Below are positions 26,522 to 33,742 of a DNA stretch of 64,000 nt, piece after piece. Every line of letters starts with the position of its first letter. The first letter of the stretch is position 1. Source of the stretch: Candidatus Kaistia colombiensis (GTDB lineage: Bacteria > Pseudomonadota > Alphaproteobacteria > Rhizobiales > Kaistiaceae); contig CP119318.1 in NCBI GenBank assembly GCA_029203105.1, forward strand, positions 634,501 through 698,500, read 5' to 3'. The notes below the pieces were generated by a model that was not told the DNA's origin, ran no database searches, and was given only the letters and a program-made list of their open reading frames with translations. The translations under genes and the position numbers were made by a program.

Positions 26522-26861
26522 TCTGGCCCAGATCCCAGATTTCCAAGCCTGAGGCCACCTGCGGAATAAATATCCGGATTCGAGAAGACGCGACTTGTCC
26601 GAGGCTCGTGAGCGGCGGCCGGTCGTCCGTAAATCGATGGCTCTGATATCGTGACCCATCTGAGGATGGCGCTCGCGTTGGCGATCTCTCCGCTCGGGGG
26701 CGAGCACTTATTGGCTCCATCTGGCTAGACGCGCTCGTCGACCACGAGCGCTCTCGCATCGCGTCTTCTCATCCTGACATCAACCTCATCGCACGTCCTC
26801 CCTGCACGTCGGATCATTCTGGCGGGCATCGGAGAGGCGTGCCCGTTCCAAAGGCTTTTCT
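26522..26861. other. 340-bp stretch before the RepA-like module, nothing recognised
   Basis: No gene, tRNA or clear hairpin terminator is visible. As the region lies upstream of a RepA-like ATPase it could hold a replication origin or a res site, but I see no iterons or other repeats that would support either. Confidence 0.4.
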
Positions 26862-27032
26862 ATGAATCTCGATCAATCGTACCTCTCTGGCGTCGCCGCT
26901 GCGCCAATCCTGTCCTCGGTCCCGGTCTCCACCTCGATCTTAAGTCGATCCGCAGCCGAGGCCTTACGTCTCTCGGCAAGACTGAGATTGCTTGCATCAC
27001 GCCATGCCCCGCTGTTCTGGAGCATCGGCTGA
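26862..27032 (+). CDS. Small ORF (56 codons) coupled to the RepA-like gene
   Basis: ATG at 26862 opens MNLDQSYLSGVAAAPILSSV and ends HAPLFWSIG, with its TGA overlapping the next start as ATGA (27030-27035). It lacks a recognisable domain. The overlap is the main reason to take it as real: it may be a leader that couples translation of the ATPase, or a small DNA-binding partner. No good Shine-Dalgarno sequence precedes it. Confidence 0.45.
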   Translation: MNLDQSYLSGVAAAPILSSVPVSTSILSRSAAEALRLSARLRLLASRHAPLFWSIG

Positions 27033-28090
27033 TGTCGCGCTCTGCCGTTGAGCGGCCTGTCAAACCATTGGTCAGCATTTCGGCTGGCGAGTTAATGGCT
27101 CGGTCATTCCCTGAGCGGCAATACGTGATCGATCCTTGGCTGCGTACCGGTGAAACGGCGCTGGTGTGGGCGGCCTCCGGTGTCGGCAAGACCATGCTCA
27201 GCCTCAGTCTGGCTATGGCCATGGCGACTGGTGGCAGCGCTGGACCATGGAAGTCTGACCGTCCCTGTAGCGTCCTCTATATCGACGGAGAGATGCACCA
27301 GCAGGACATCAGGGACCGCCTCATCATGCTGCAGGAGACGAAGGCCGTTACCATTGGCCCCGACGCGACTCTTGGTGACAAGCTCTTCTTCGTTAACCGG
27401 CAGGGCCAGGATCCTGAGGCCACCTTCTACGATCTGACGACGGAGGATGGACAGGCTGCTTTGCTCGATATGTGTCAGGCGGTCGGTGCCGAAGTCCTTA
27501 TCCTCGACAACTTCACGACGCTCAGCGAGGGGCTGGAGGATGAGAACGCCTCGACATCGTTCAAGGCCATCCAAGGCTTTCTCCTCACCACCAAACAAAT
27601 CGGTCTCACGACCATCCTCGTTCATCACGCTCGCAAGGACGGCCATGCCTTCAGGGGCAGCGCCTCCATCGAGGTCACGTTCGAGGTCGTGCTTGAACTG
27701 CAGAAGCCAGCCATTGCGCGGGTTGGCGGGGCCTCCTTCGTGCCACAGTTTCGGAAGTTCCGTCAAAAGACCGATGAACGACTTCTGCCGCGAACGTGGT
27801 CGCTCACAGACGATGGGTGGGAGGTGTCCGATGAGGTTGTCGCAGGAGAGGATGATCCTGTTGTGCTCTGCCTTCGGTCGCTGGACTTCATCAGCCAGCA
27901 GGAGATCGCAAAACACCTGGGCATGTCGAAGGGCACCGTCAGCAAGCGGCTGACCAAGGCGATCGAGATGAAGGTCATCAGTCGCGATGACGCCTCCGAG
28001 TGTCTCGCGTCTGCCCGGCGGATTAGAGAGCAGCCCGAGGCGATTGGGTTGGAGACGGAGGCAGAGGACGATCAGAGCAGCGACTACTGA
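27032..28090 (+). CDS. RepA-like AAA (RecA-fold) ATPase with C-terminal winged helix
   Basis: A 352-residue ATPase of the kind found on plasmids and integrative elements (hexameric RSF1010 RepA-like helicases and relatives). Walker A is AASGVGKTMLS (Lys53), then SVLYIDGEMHQQDIRDRLIM, Walker B EVLILDNFTTL (about 150-160) and TTILVHHARKDGHAFRGSAS. The C-terminus holds a helix-turn-helix, QQEIAKHLGMSKGTVSKRL (about 289-307). It suggests either autonomous replication of the excised circle or control of element genes. It is followed by a strong terminator. Confidence 0.82.
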   Translation: MSRSAVERPVKPLVSISAGELMARSFPERQYVIDPWLRTGETALVWAASGVGKTMLSLSLAMAMATGGSAGPWKSDRPCSVLYIDGEMHQQDIRDRLIMLQETKAVTIGPDATLGDKLFFVNRQGQDPEATFYDLTTEDGQAALLDMCQAVGAEVLILDNFTTLSEGLEDENASTSFKAIQGFLLTTKQIGLTTILVHHARKDGHAFRGSASIEVTFEVVLELQKPAIARVGGASFVPQFRKFRQKTDERLLPRTWSLTDDGWEVSDEVVAGEDDPVVLCLRSLDFISQQEIAKHLGMSKGTVSKRLTKAIEMKVISRDDASECLASARRIREQPEAIGLETEAEDDQSSDY

Positions 28091-28197
28091 CGCACCACTG
28101 GGGTGACATCAGGGAGAGCGAAGCTCCCTTCAGTCAGGGTCATCCGGCTGTGAGATCGAGTTTCTCTGTTTCGTTACCTTAGGCGAAACGAAACTGG

Positions 28198-28261
28198 AAA
28201 CAGGGGTTCGACTGACCAACGGCGCATCGCGCCAAGGTCGGATGCGAGCCCCTGTTTTTTT
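28198..28261 (+). terminator. Rho-independent terminator after the RepA-like gene
   Basis: AAACAGGGGTTCG pairs with GCGAGCCCCTGTTT (one mismatch) around a loop that contains its own small hairpin, GGCGCATCGCGCC. A run of T follows the right arm. It separates the rightward module from the convergent HNH gene. The large structured loop would also suit a small regulatory RNA, but nothing proves that. Confidence 0.8.
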
Positions 28262-28291
28262 GCTCGTGCCGTGGGATGAGGGGCCGATAGT

Positions 28292-29014
28292 TCAGCTACC
28301 GTGAGGCCCCGCCAACACGGCTCGACCCTCGCCTATCCCTATCCATCTTGCGCGGCTAGAGATCAGTCTGTGAATGAACCGATGGCATCCCGCGCATAGC
28401 AGTGCCATGTCAGCCACGCGGGTCTTGGAGATCTCTACAGTCGCTAGCGGAACGATGTGATGCGCCTCAAAAAAACTCTCTCTGAGGCTTCGTGTGATCG
28501 GCGGTGGCTCAAACGAGCAGATCTCGCAAACCAGCGCATTGTCCGACTTGCCAGCCAACAATTTTAGTCGCAGTCGTCGGTCTCGTGCTCGATGCTGAAC
28601 GGTAATGACACGCCCTTCGACAAACACTTCGTCGTCAGGGACGTCCGCAATGGGAGACCCTGTCTCGAGCTCAGCGCGTATAGCTGCTGCGATCCCCGCC
28701 AGACGATCTCGCGCCGACTGGGGAAAGGCGCTCACCACCTCACGGTCGGTCTTCGAAGAGGATAGACCCCTGCCGGGTACGAGCGCTGACAGGAGGTTCT
28801 GTAACTTCAATGCGACACCGTCGGTATTCCGAAAGTTATCCTTCCGCCCTTCAATAGGATGCAGTTGCGCGGATTTCAGAAGCCGGGAGAGGTCCGCAAC
28901 CTCGCCACTGCTTCTGTCGAGCGGCTTGGCGTCGTGTCGATACAGCAGGTCCAGTGCCAGCAACGTCTCGTCTCTTGTCCAATTTGGATTCCCGCTGCCC
29001 TTTGTTACCGGCAT
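28292..29014 (-). CDS. McrA-like HNH endonuclease
   Basis: A 240-residue protein. The C-terminal HNH domain has a zinc ribbon of two cysteine pairs (VCEICSFEPP; LLCAGCHRFIHR) around the catalytic segment FFEAHHIVPLATVE. The N-terminal domain has NFRNTDGVALKLQNLLSALV, the motif of HNH proteins related to modified-cytosine-dependent restriction enzymes. It is transcribed towards the island's interior from near the right junction. A defence role (restriction of phage or competing DNA) is plausible; a housekeeping role for the element cannot be excluded. Confidence 0.85.
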   Translation of the reverse strand: MPVTKGSGNPNWTRDETLLALDLLYRHDAKPLDRSSGEVADLSRLLKSAQLHPIEGRKDNFRNTDGVALKLQNLLSALVPGRGLSSSKTDREVVSAFPQSARDRLAGIAAAIRAELETGSPIADVPDDEVFVEGRVITVQHRARDRRLRLKLLAGKSDNALVCEICSFEPPPITRSLRESFFEAHHIVPLATVEISKTRVADMALLCAGCHRFIHRLISSRARWIGIGEGRAVLAGPHGS

Positions 29015-29109
29015 ATGGCTTTTCTCCCCTCGCCTTGTCCTAGAAGCAGCCTACTCCACTTTCTGGTTCGCAGCCTTCATTGGCCAACGGTCAGTGCGCC
29101 GCGAACGAT

Positions 29110-29135
29110 TTGGTCCCTACGCGACAATATGAGCA
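29110..29135. other. Right attachment junction of the island (attR-type)
   Basis: Island DNA ends and comM resumes at the shared core ATGAGCA (29129-29135). The inner arm 29110-29130 starts TTGGTCC and is the inverted counterpart of the left arm. The centre of symmetry is AG at 29132-29133. Reading comM across this point gives HNLL followed by island-encoded residues ILSRRDQIV and a stop at 29077. Confidence 0.8.
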
Positions 29136-29772
29136 GATTGTGGCCGCCGGCGGCGGCGATCTCGAGCGCGCGGCGGGCGCTTTCCTGGCCGCGGACATCG
29201 GCGAGGTCGAGCGGCGCCGCTCCGTCGCGCTTCAACGCCGGCTCCGGCCGCGACAGCACCTGCGTGCCCTTGAAGTGGTTGGCAATGGCGATCAGGCTGC
29301 GCGGCGCCAGGATTTCCATTCCGCCGCCGGCCCAGGCCGCTTCCGGGCCGCAGGCGGCCGGGCAGATCAGGCCGCGTCCCATGGCGTTGGCGCCGATCGC
29401 CGCCGGCAGCACGCCGGCGACGGTTGCGATGGTGCCGTCGAGCGCCAATTCGCCCAGCGCGACGAATTCGGCCAGTTGGTCGCCCGGCAGGACGCCGAGC
29501 GCCGCCATCAGGCCGAGCGCGATCGGCAAGTCGTAGTGGCTGCCTTCCTTGGGCAGGTCGGCCGGTGCCAGGTTGATGATGATCCGCTTCGGCGGCAAAG
29601 CGAGGCCGGAGGCGTGCAGCGCCGCGCGCACCCGCTCGCGGCTTTCGGCCACGGCCTTGTCCGGCAGTCCGACGATGATGATGCCGGGAAAACCCGGCGC
29701 GATCTGGATCTGGACGTCGACCGGCACCGCCTCGATGCCCTGGAACGCCACCGTCGTGACATGCGCAACCAT
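29132..29772 (-). pseudogene. comM: ComM, 5' part (N-terminal domain) cut off by island
   Basis: Starts MVAHVTTVAFQGIEAVPVDV and runs GFPGIIIVGLPDKAVAESRE, HYDLPIALGLMAALG and VRGQESARRALEIAAAGGHN, the ComM/YifB N-terminal (LonC-like) domain, 214 codons long. The open frame continues 18 codons into the island to 29077, giving a truncated protein without its AAA+ core. Joined to 19503-20394 it would make about 510 residues, the normal ComM length. Confidence 0.93.
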
Positions 29773-29910
29773 TGCCCGTCACCCCCCGTTCGAGGGTTAC
29801 GTTACGTCAATTAGGATGCCAACACAAGAACAGGTCGTGAACGCGCGGTCCCGACCTGTCCAGTCCGTCGTTGGGGATCGCAGCCGGCCCTGCGGTCCGG
29901 AGCGCTGATG

Positions 29911-30852
29911 TCAGCGCTTGGCTTCGACCGCGTCCCAGATCAGCGCGGCGATGTCGGCACCGCCGAAGCGCTTCACTTCGCGGATGCCGGTCGGCGAGGT
30001 GACGTTGATCTCGGTCAGATAGTCGCCGATGACGTCGATGCCGACGAAGACGAAGCCGCGCTTCTTGAGGTCCGGCCCGATCGCCTCGCAGATCTCGCGA
30101 TCGCGTCGGGTCAGTTCGATCGGCTCCGGCCGGCCGCCGACATGCATGTTGGAGCGCGACTCGCCATCCGCTGGCACGCGGTTGATGGCGCCGACGGCGA
30201 CGCCGTCGACCAGGATGATGCGCTTGTCGCCGGCCCGCACCGCCGGCAGATAGCGCTGCACGACATAGGGTTCGCCGCGATAGGCGGCCGAGAAGATCTC
30301 GAGCAGCGAAGCGAGGTTCTGGTCGCCCTCCGACAGGCGGAAGACGCCGGCGCCGCCATTGCCGAACAGCGGCTTGATGATGATGTCGCCATGCTCCTGA
30401 CGGAAGCGGCGGATCTCGTCGGCATCGCGCGAGACCAGCGTCGGCGGCATCAGCTTCGGATATTCGGTGACGAAGATCTTTTCGGGCGCGTTGCGAACCT
30501 CGGCGGGATCGTTGACCACCAGCGTCTTCGGATGGATGCGCTCGAGCAGATGGGTCGTCGTGATGTAGCCCATGTCGAAGGGCGGATCCTGGCGCAGGAA
30601 CACGACGTCGAGTGTCGAAAGGTCGGTGCGTTCCTTGTCGCCGAGCGAGAAATGATCGCCGGGAATGTCGCGGACGGTGACCGCCTCGATCGCCGCCTCG
30701 ACCCGGCCGTCGTTCAGCGACAGCCGGTCGGGCGTATAGTGATAGAGCTTGTGGCCGCGCCGCTGGCCTTCCAGCATCAGGGCAAAGGTGGAATCGCCAC
30801 GGATGTTGATGTTGGCGATGTGGTCCATCTGGATGGCGACGGAAAGCGACAT
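29911..30852 (-). CDS. gshB: Glutathione synthetase
   Basis: GshB ligates glycine to gamma-glutamylcysteine with ATP. ATG at 30852 follows GGGGGACTTC and gives MSLSVAIQMDHIANINIRGD, 313 residues; an in-frame ATG at 30864 exists. Prokaryotic ATP-grasp segments are VVFLRQDPPFDMGYITTTHL, FGNGGAGVFRLSEGDQN, VQRYLPAVRAGDKRIILVDG and FVGIDVIGDYLTEINVTSPT. Its neighbours comM upstream and yraN-rsmI downstream-of-promoter follow normal Rhizobiales order. Confidence 0.96.
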   Translation of the reverse strand: MSLSVAIQMDHIANINIRGDSTFALMLEGQRRGHKLYHYTPDRLSLNDGRVEAAIEAVTVRDIPGDHFSLGDKERTDLSTLDVVFLRQDPPFDMGYITTTHLLERIHPKTLVVNDPAEVRNAPEKIFVTEYPKLMPPTLVSRDADEIRRFRQEHGDIIIKPLFGNGGAGVFRLSEGDQNLASLLEIFSAAYRGEPYVVQRYLPAVRAGDKRIILVDGVAVGAINRVPADGESRSNMHVGGRPEPIELTRRDREICEAIGPDLKKRGFVFVGIDVIGDYLTEINVTSPTGIREVKRFGGADIAALIWDAVEAKR

Positions 30853-30916
30853 GAAGTCCCCCAATGCGGAATAGGCCCCTTATGTCGTGTGGCGGGGCCG
30901 AATGGCAATGCCGTCG

Positions 30917-31285
30917 TCAGCGATCACAAGCGAAAGCATCGACGATATGATACGGCAGCCGGCGCGGCAGAACCGCGACGATGTCGAAGCGGAGCGTCAG
31001 GCCGGCCGCCTGCGGATGGCGGGCGATGAAGCTCTCGGCCGCCCGGATGAGGCGGTCACGCGCCGCCGGGGTGATCGCCAGGATGGCGGCGTCCCGCCTG
31101 CGCCGCGCCTTCACCTCGACGAAGACGAGCAGCCCGCCGCGCCGCATGACGAGGTCGATTTCGCCGAGCGGGCTGCGGAAGCGCCGCGCGACGGTGCGAT
31201 AGCCCTTCAGATTGAGATAGAGGGCGGCGACCGTTTCGGCGAAACGGCCGCGTCGTTCCGAGGCGCGGCGGTCAGGCCGCGCCAT
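30917..31285 (-). CDS. yraN: UPF0102/YraN-family nuclease-like protein
   Basis: A 122-residue protein with an endonuclease-like fold. ATG at 31285 overlaps the end of rsmI by 14 bases and gives MARPDRRASERRGRFAETVA. The family core is GYRTVARRFRSPLGEIDLVM with RGGLLVFVEVKARRR, which holds the E/D..D..ExK residues of a restriction-nuclease-like active site. Function is unsettled. It is coupled to rsmI, the usual pairing. Confidence 0.92.
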   Translation of the reverse strand: MARPDRRASERRGRFAETVAALYLNLKGYRTVARRFRSPLGEIDLVMRRGGLLVFVEVKARRRRDAAILAITPAARDRLIRAAESFIARHPQAAGLTLRFDIVAVLPRRLPYHIVDAFACDR

Positions 31286-32261
31286 CGTCGTTGTCGCCCG
31301 TGTCGGGGCCGTCCTCGCCATCCTCGTCGCCGGCGGCTTCCGCCTTCAGTTCCAGCGCGCGCTGGTAGAGGTCGCGCTTCGCCATGCCGGTGGCGGTGGC
31401 GGCCAGCGCCGCCGCTTCCTTCAGCGGATGGCTTTCCAGCAACCGGGCCAGCAGCGTGTCGACTTCGTCGGCGTCGGGTTCACCGGCGATCGGCGGGCCG
31501 ATCAGGATGACGATCTCGCCCTTCGGCGACGGCTCCCCGGCAAAGGCCTCGGCGAGCGAGGCGAGGGTGCCGCGCCGAACCGTCTCGAAGGTCTTGGTCA
31601 GTTCGCGCGCCACCACGGCGGGACGGTCGCCGCCGAGCGTCTCGGCCATGTCGGCGAGCGAATCCGCCGTGCGGTGCGGAGACTCGTAGAAAATCAACGT
31701 GCCCGGCACGTCGGCCAGCGCCGCGAGGCGCTTCTTGCGGCCGACGGTACGGTTGGGCAGGAAGCCGGCGAACAGGAAGGTGTCGGTCGGCAGCGCCGCC
31801 GCGACCAGCGCCGCCAGCAGCGCCGAGGCGCCGGGGATCGGGATGACGCGATGGCCGGCGCCGAGCACGTCGCCGACCAGCCGGAAGCCCGGATCGGAGA
31901 CGAGCGGTGTGCCGGCGTCGCTGACGAGCGCCACCACCTTGCCGCTCGCGAGCGCCGCCAAGAGCTTCGGCCGCTGCCGATCCGCATTGTGCTCGTGATA
32001 GGCGAACAGCTCGGTCTCGATGCCGTAGTGGCGGGTCAGCACGCGGGTTACGCGCGTATCCTCGCAGGCGATCACGTCGGCCGCCGCCAGCGTCGCCAGC
32101 GCGCGGATGGTGATGTCGCGCAGATTGCCGATCGGCGTCGAGACAATGTAGAGGCCGGGTTCGATCCTCGGCGCGCGCAGGCGCTGGCCGTCGACCAGAT
32201 AGCCGGCTTGGCTCTCGCCGCCGGCGCTTGCCGGCGTTTCCGCCTGTGCGGGGGCGCTCAT
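31272..32261 (-). CDS. rsmI: 16S rRNA 2'-O-ribose C1402 methyltransferase
   Basis: RsmI methylates C1402 in the ribosomal decoding centre with SAM. The 329-residue protein contains GLYIVSTPIGNLRDITIRAL, VIACEDTRVTRVLTRHYGI, VALVSDAGTPLVSDPGFRLV and FYESPHRTADSLADM, the tetrapyrrole-methylase fold motifs. A long acidic tail (DEDGEDGPDTGDNDDG) ends it. It diverges from the LppC-like lipoprotein gene. Confidence 0.95.
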   Translation of the reverse strand: MSAPAQAETPASAGGESQAGYLVDGQRLRAPRIEPGLYIVSTPIGNLRDITIRALATLAAADVIACEDTRVTRVLTRHYGIETELFAYHEHNADRQRPKLLAALASGKVVALVSDAGTPLVSDPGFRLVGDVLGAGHRVIPIPGASALLAALVAAALPTDTFLFAGFLPNRTVGRKKRLAALADVPGTLIFYESPHRTADSLADMAETLGGDRPAVVARELTKTFETVRRGTLASLAEAFAGEPSPKGEIVILIGPPIAGEPDADEVDTLLARLLESHPLKEAAALAATATGMAKRDLYQRALELKAEAAGDEDGEDGPDTGDNDDGAA

Positions 32262-32391
32262 GACGCGCCTGCGCCGACGTTGTGGAGATGTGACACCAGA
32301 CTTGAATTCACCGAAACCGCCGCTCTTTGCCGCTGAACAACCATGGGCTTTCCAGTACAGTTACATCTTGCGATTGAACAGGAGAAGGCGT

Positions 32392-33615
32392 GTGGGTTGG
32401 ATCCGTTCCGAACGGCTGGGCGGTAGCAGGGCAGGGGCATTCGTATCCTCGATCGCGGCGCTCGGCCTTCTCGCCGCCTGCTCGTCGACGGTCGGGGGCC
32501 CCGGCGCGGAGGCCGGGGTAACGCCGGTCGCCACCGGCAGCCAGCCGGTGAACGGCGAAACGCTCGGCAGCGGCGCGGTCCGCGTCGCGCTGCTGGTGCC
32601 GTCCTCGGCCACCGGCAATGCCGGCGTGATCGCCGCCAATCTGAAGAACGCCGCCGATTTGGCGCTGCGCGAATTTCAGGGCGGCGCCAATCTGCAGATC
32701 CTGGTCAAGGATGATCGCGGCACGCCGGAAGGCGCGCGCGAGGCGGCCACCGAGGCAATCTCCGAGGGCGCCGAGCTGATCATGGGGCCGCTCTTTGCGC
32801 CGTCCGTCGCGGCGGCTGCCTCGGTCGCGCGGCCTGCCGGCATTCCTGTCGTCGCTTTCTCGACCGATACCAGCGTCGCCGCGCGCAATGTCTATCTGCT
32901 CAGCTTCCTGCCGCAGTCGGATGCCGACCGGATCATCTCTTATGCCGCCTCGCAGGGAAAACGCTCGATTGCGGCAATCCTGCCGGCCAACGGCTACGGC
33001 ACGGTGATGGAGGCGGCGCTGCAGCGGGCCGCTTCCGCCAATGGCGTCCGTGTCGTTACCATCGAGCGCTATGGCCTCGATCGGGTGGCCATGCAGCAGA
33101 AGGCCGAGGCGCTCGCCACCGTGATCCAGAGCGGGCAGGTCGACGCTGTGTTCATGCCGGATGCGGGCGATGCCGCGCCCTTCCTGGCGCAGATCTTTTC
33201 CGCTCGCGGCATTCGGCCTGGTCAGGTCAAGTTCTTGGGTTCCGGCCAGTGGGACGATCCGCGCATCGCCGCCGAGCCGACGCTTCGCGGCGGCTGGTAT
33301 CCGGCACCGGATCGCGCCGGCTATGCCGCTTTCGCCGTCCGCTATCAGGGTGTCTTCGGCGCACCGCCGCTGCGCACCGCATCGCTCGGTTATGACGCGA
33401 CGAGCCTTGCCGCCGGGCTCGCCGCCCGCTATGGCGACAAGCGCTTCACGGCCGATACGCTGGCGAACCCGAACGGCTTCATCGGCGTCGACGGCGCCTT
33501 CCGCTTCCTGCCGGACGGCACCAATCAGCGCCAGCTCGCGGTGTACGAATTGGGCGGTGGTACGCCGGTCATGGTCGACCGCGCGCCGCAGACCTTTGCC
33601 CGCACGGGGACGTAG
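32392..33615 (+). CDS. LppC/LpoA-like lipoprotein, penicillin-binding-protein activator family
   Basis: A periplasmic lipoprotein with the periplasmic-binding-protein fold. GTG at 32392, after AGGAGAAGG, gives a 407-residue protein whose signal peptide ends in the lipobox ALGLLAACSS (Cys28). The receptor-like domain has VALLVPSSATGNAGVIAANL, LIMGPLFAPSVAAAASVARP and FLGSGQWDDPRIAAEPTLRG. In gammaproteobacteria LpoA activates PBP1A; in alphaproteobacteria the role is inferred by family only. The frame is open upstream to 32260 but that extension would hide the signal peptide. Confidence 0.82.
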   Translation: MGWIRSERLGGSRAGAFVSSIAALGLLAACSSTVGGPGAEAGVTPVATGSQPVNGETLGSGAVRVALLVPSSATGNAGVIAANLKNAADLALREFQGGANLQILVKDDRGTPEGAREAATEAISEGAELIMGPLFAPSVAAAASVARPAGIPVVAFSTDTSVAARNVYLLSFLPQSDADRIISYAASQGKRSIAAILPANGYGTVMEAALQRAASANGVRVVTIERYGLDRVAMQQKAEALATVIQSGQVDAVFMPDAGDAAPFLAQIFSARGIRPGQVKFLGSGQWDDPRIAAEPTLRGGWYPAPDRAGYAAFAVRYQGVFGAPPLRTASLGYDATSLAAGLAARYGDKRFTADTLANPNGFIGVDGAFRFLPDGTNQRQLAVYELGGGTPVMVDRAPQTFARTGT

Positions 33616-33626
33616 GCAAGACTATC

Positions 33627-33742
33627 TCCCTTTTTCACCTCTCCCGTGGGGAGAGGGCGACGGAACCTTCCGGAGAGGCCGTAAACCCTCACCCGGCCCA
33701 GCGATCCGACCTCTCCCTCAGGGAGAGGCGAAAGGGAGAGCC
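33627..33742. repeat. Palindromic intergenic repeat (CTCTCCC/GGGAGAG type)
   Basis: Two hairpins, CCTCTCCCGTGGGGAGAGG (33638-33656) and CCTCTCCCTCAGGGAGAGG (33710-33728), sit at either end of a larger imperfect palindrome whose outer arms are CTCCCTTT and AAAGGGAG. It fills the gap between two convergent genes. Dispersed elements of this kind are common between genes in Rhizobiales; it may also terminate both transcripts. Confidence 0.65.

Larger units (their letters stand above)
20395..29131. mobile_element. 8.7-kb serine-integrase island in comM carrying an Hxs system
   Basis: Both ends are defined by interruption of comM and by matching core sequences. Contents in order are a large serine integrase, hxsD-hxsB-hxsC-hxsA, a YHYH-like remnant, a resolvase-type recombinase, a 56-codon ORF, a RepA-like ATPase, a terminator and an HNH endonuclease. 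Codon use is visibly less GC-biased at third positions than in the flanking genes (for example many TCT, AGT and TTG codons). No phage structural genes, relaxase or conjugation genes are visible, so it is a small integrative element that may rely on other elements for transfer. Confidence 0.9.

Noticed and set aside
28090..28290. Stand-alone small RNA between the RepA-like and HNH genes
   Set aside because: The structured segment is adequately explained as a terminator and no separate promoter is visible.
20395..29131. Island as a prophage
   Set aside because: It has a phage-like serine integrase, but there are no capsid, terminase, portal, tail or lysis genes in 8.7 kb.
29908..31029. Long plus-strand open frame opposite gshB
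   Set aside because: It is a GC-rich shadow of gshB with no recognisable domain and atypical composition; the same holds for other long antisense frames, for example opposite dnaK, maeB and mutS.
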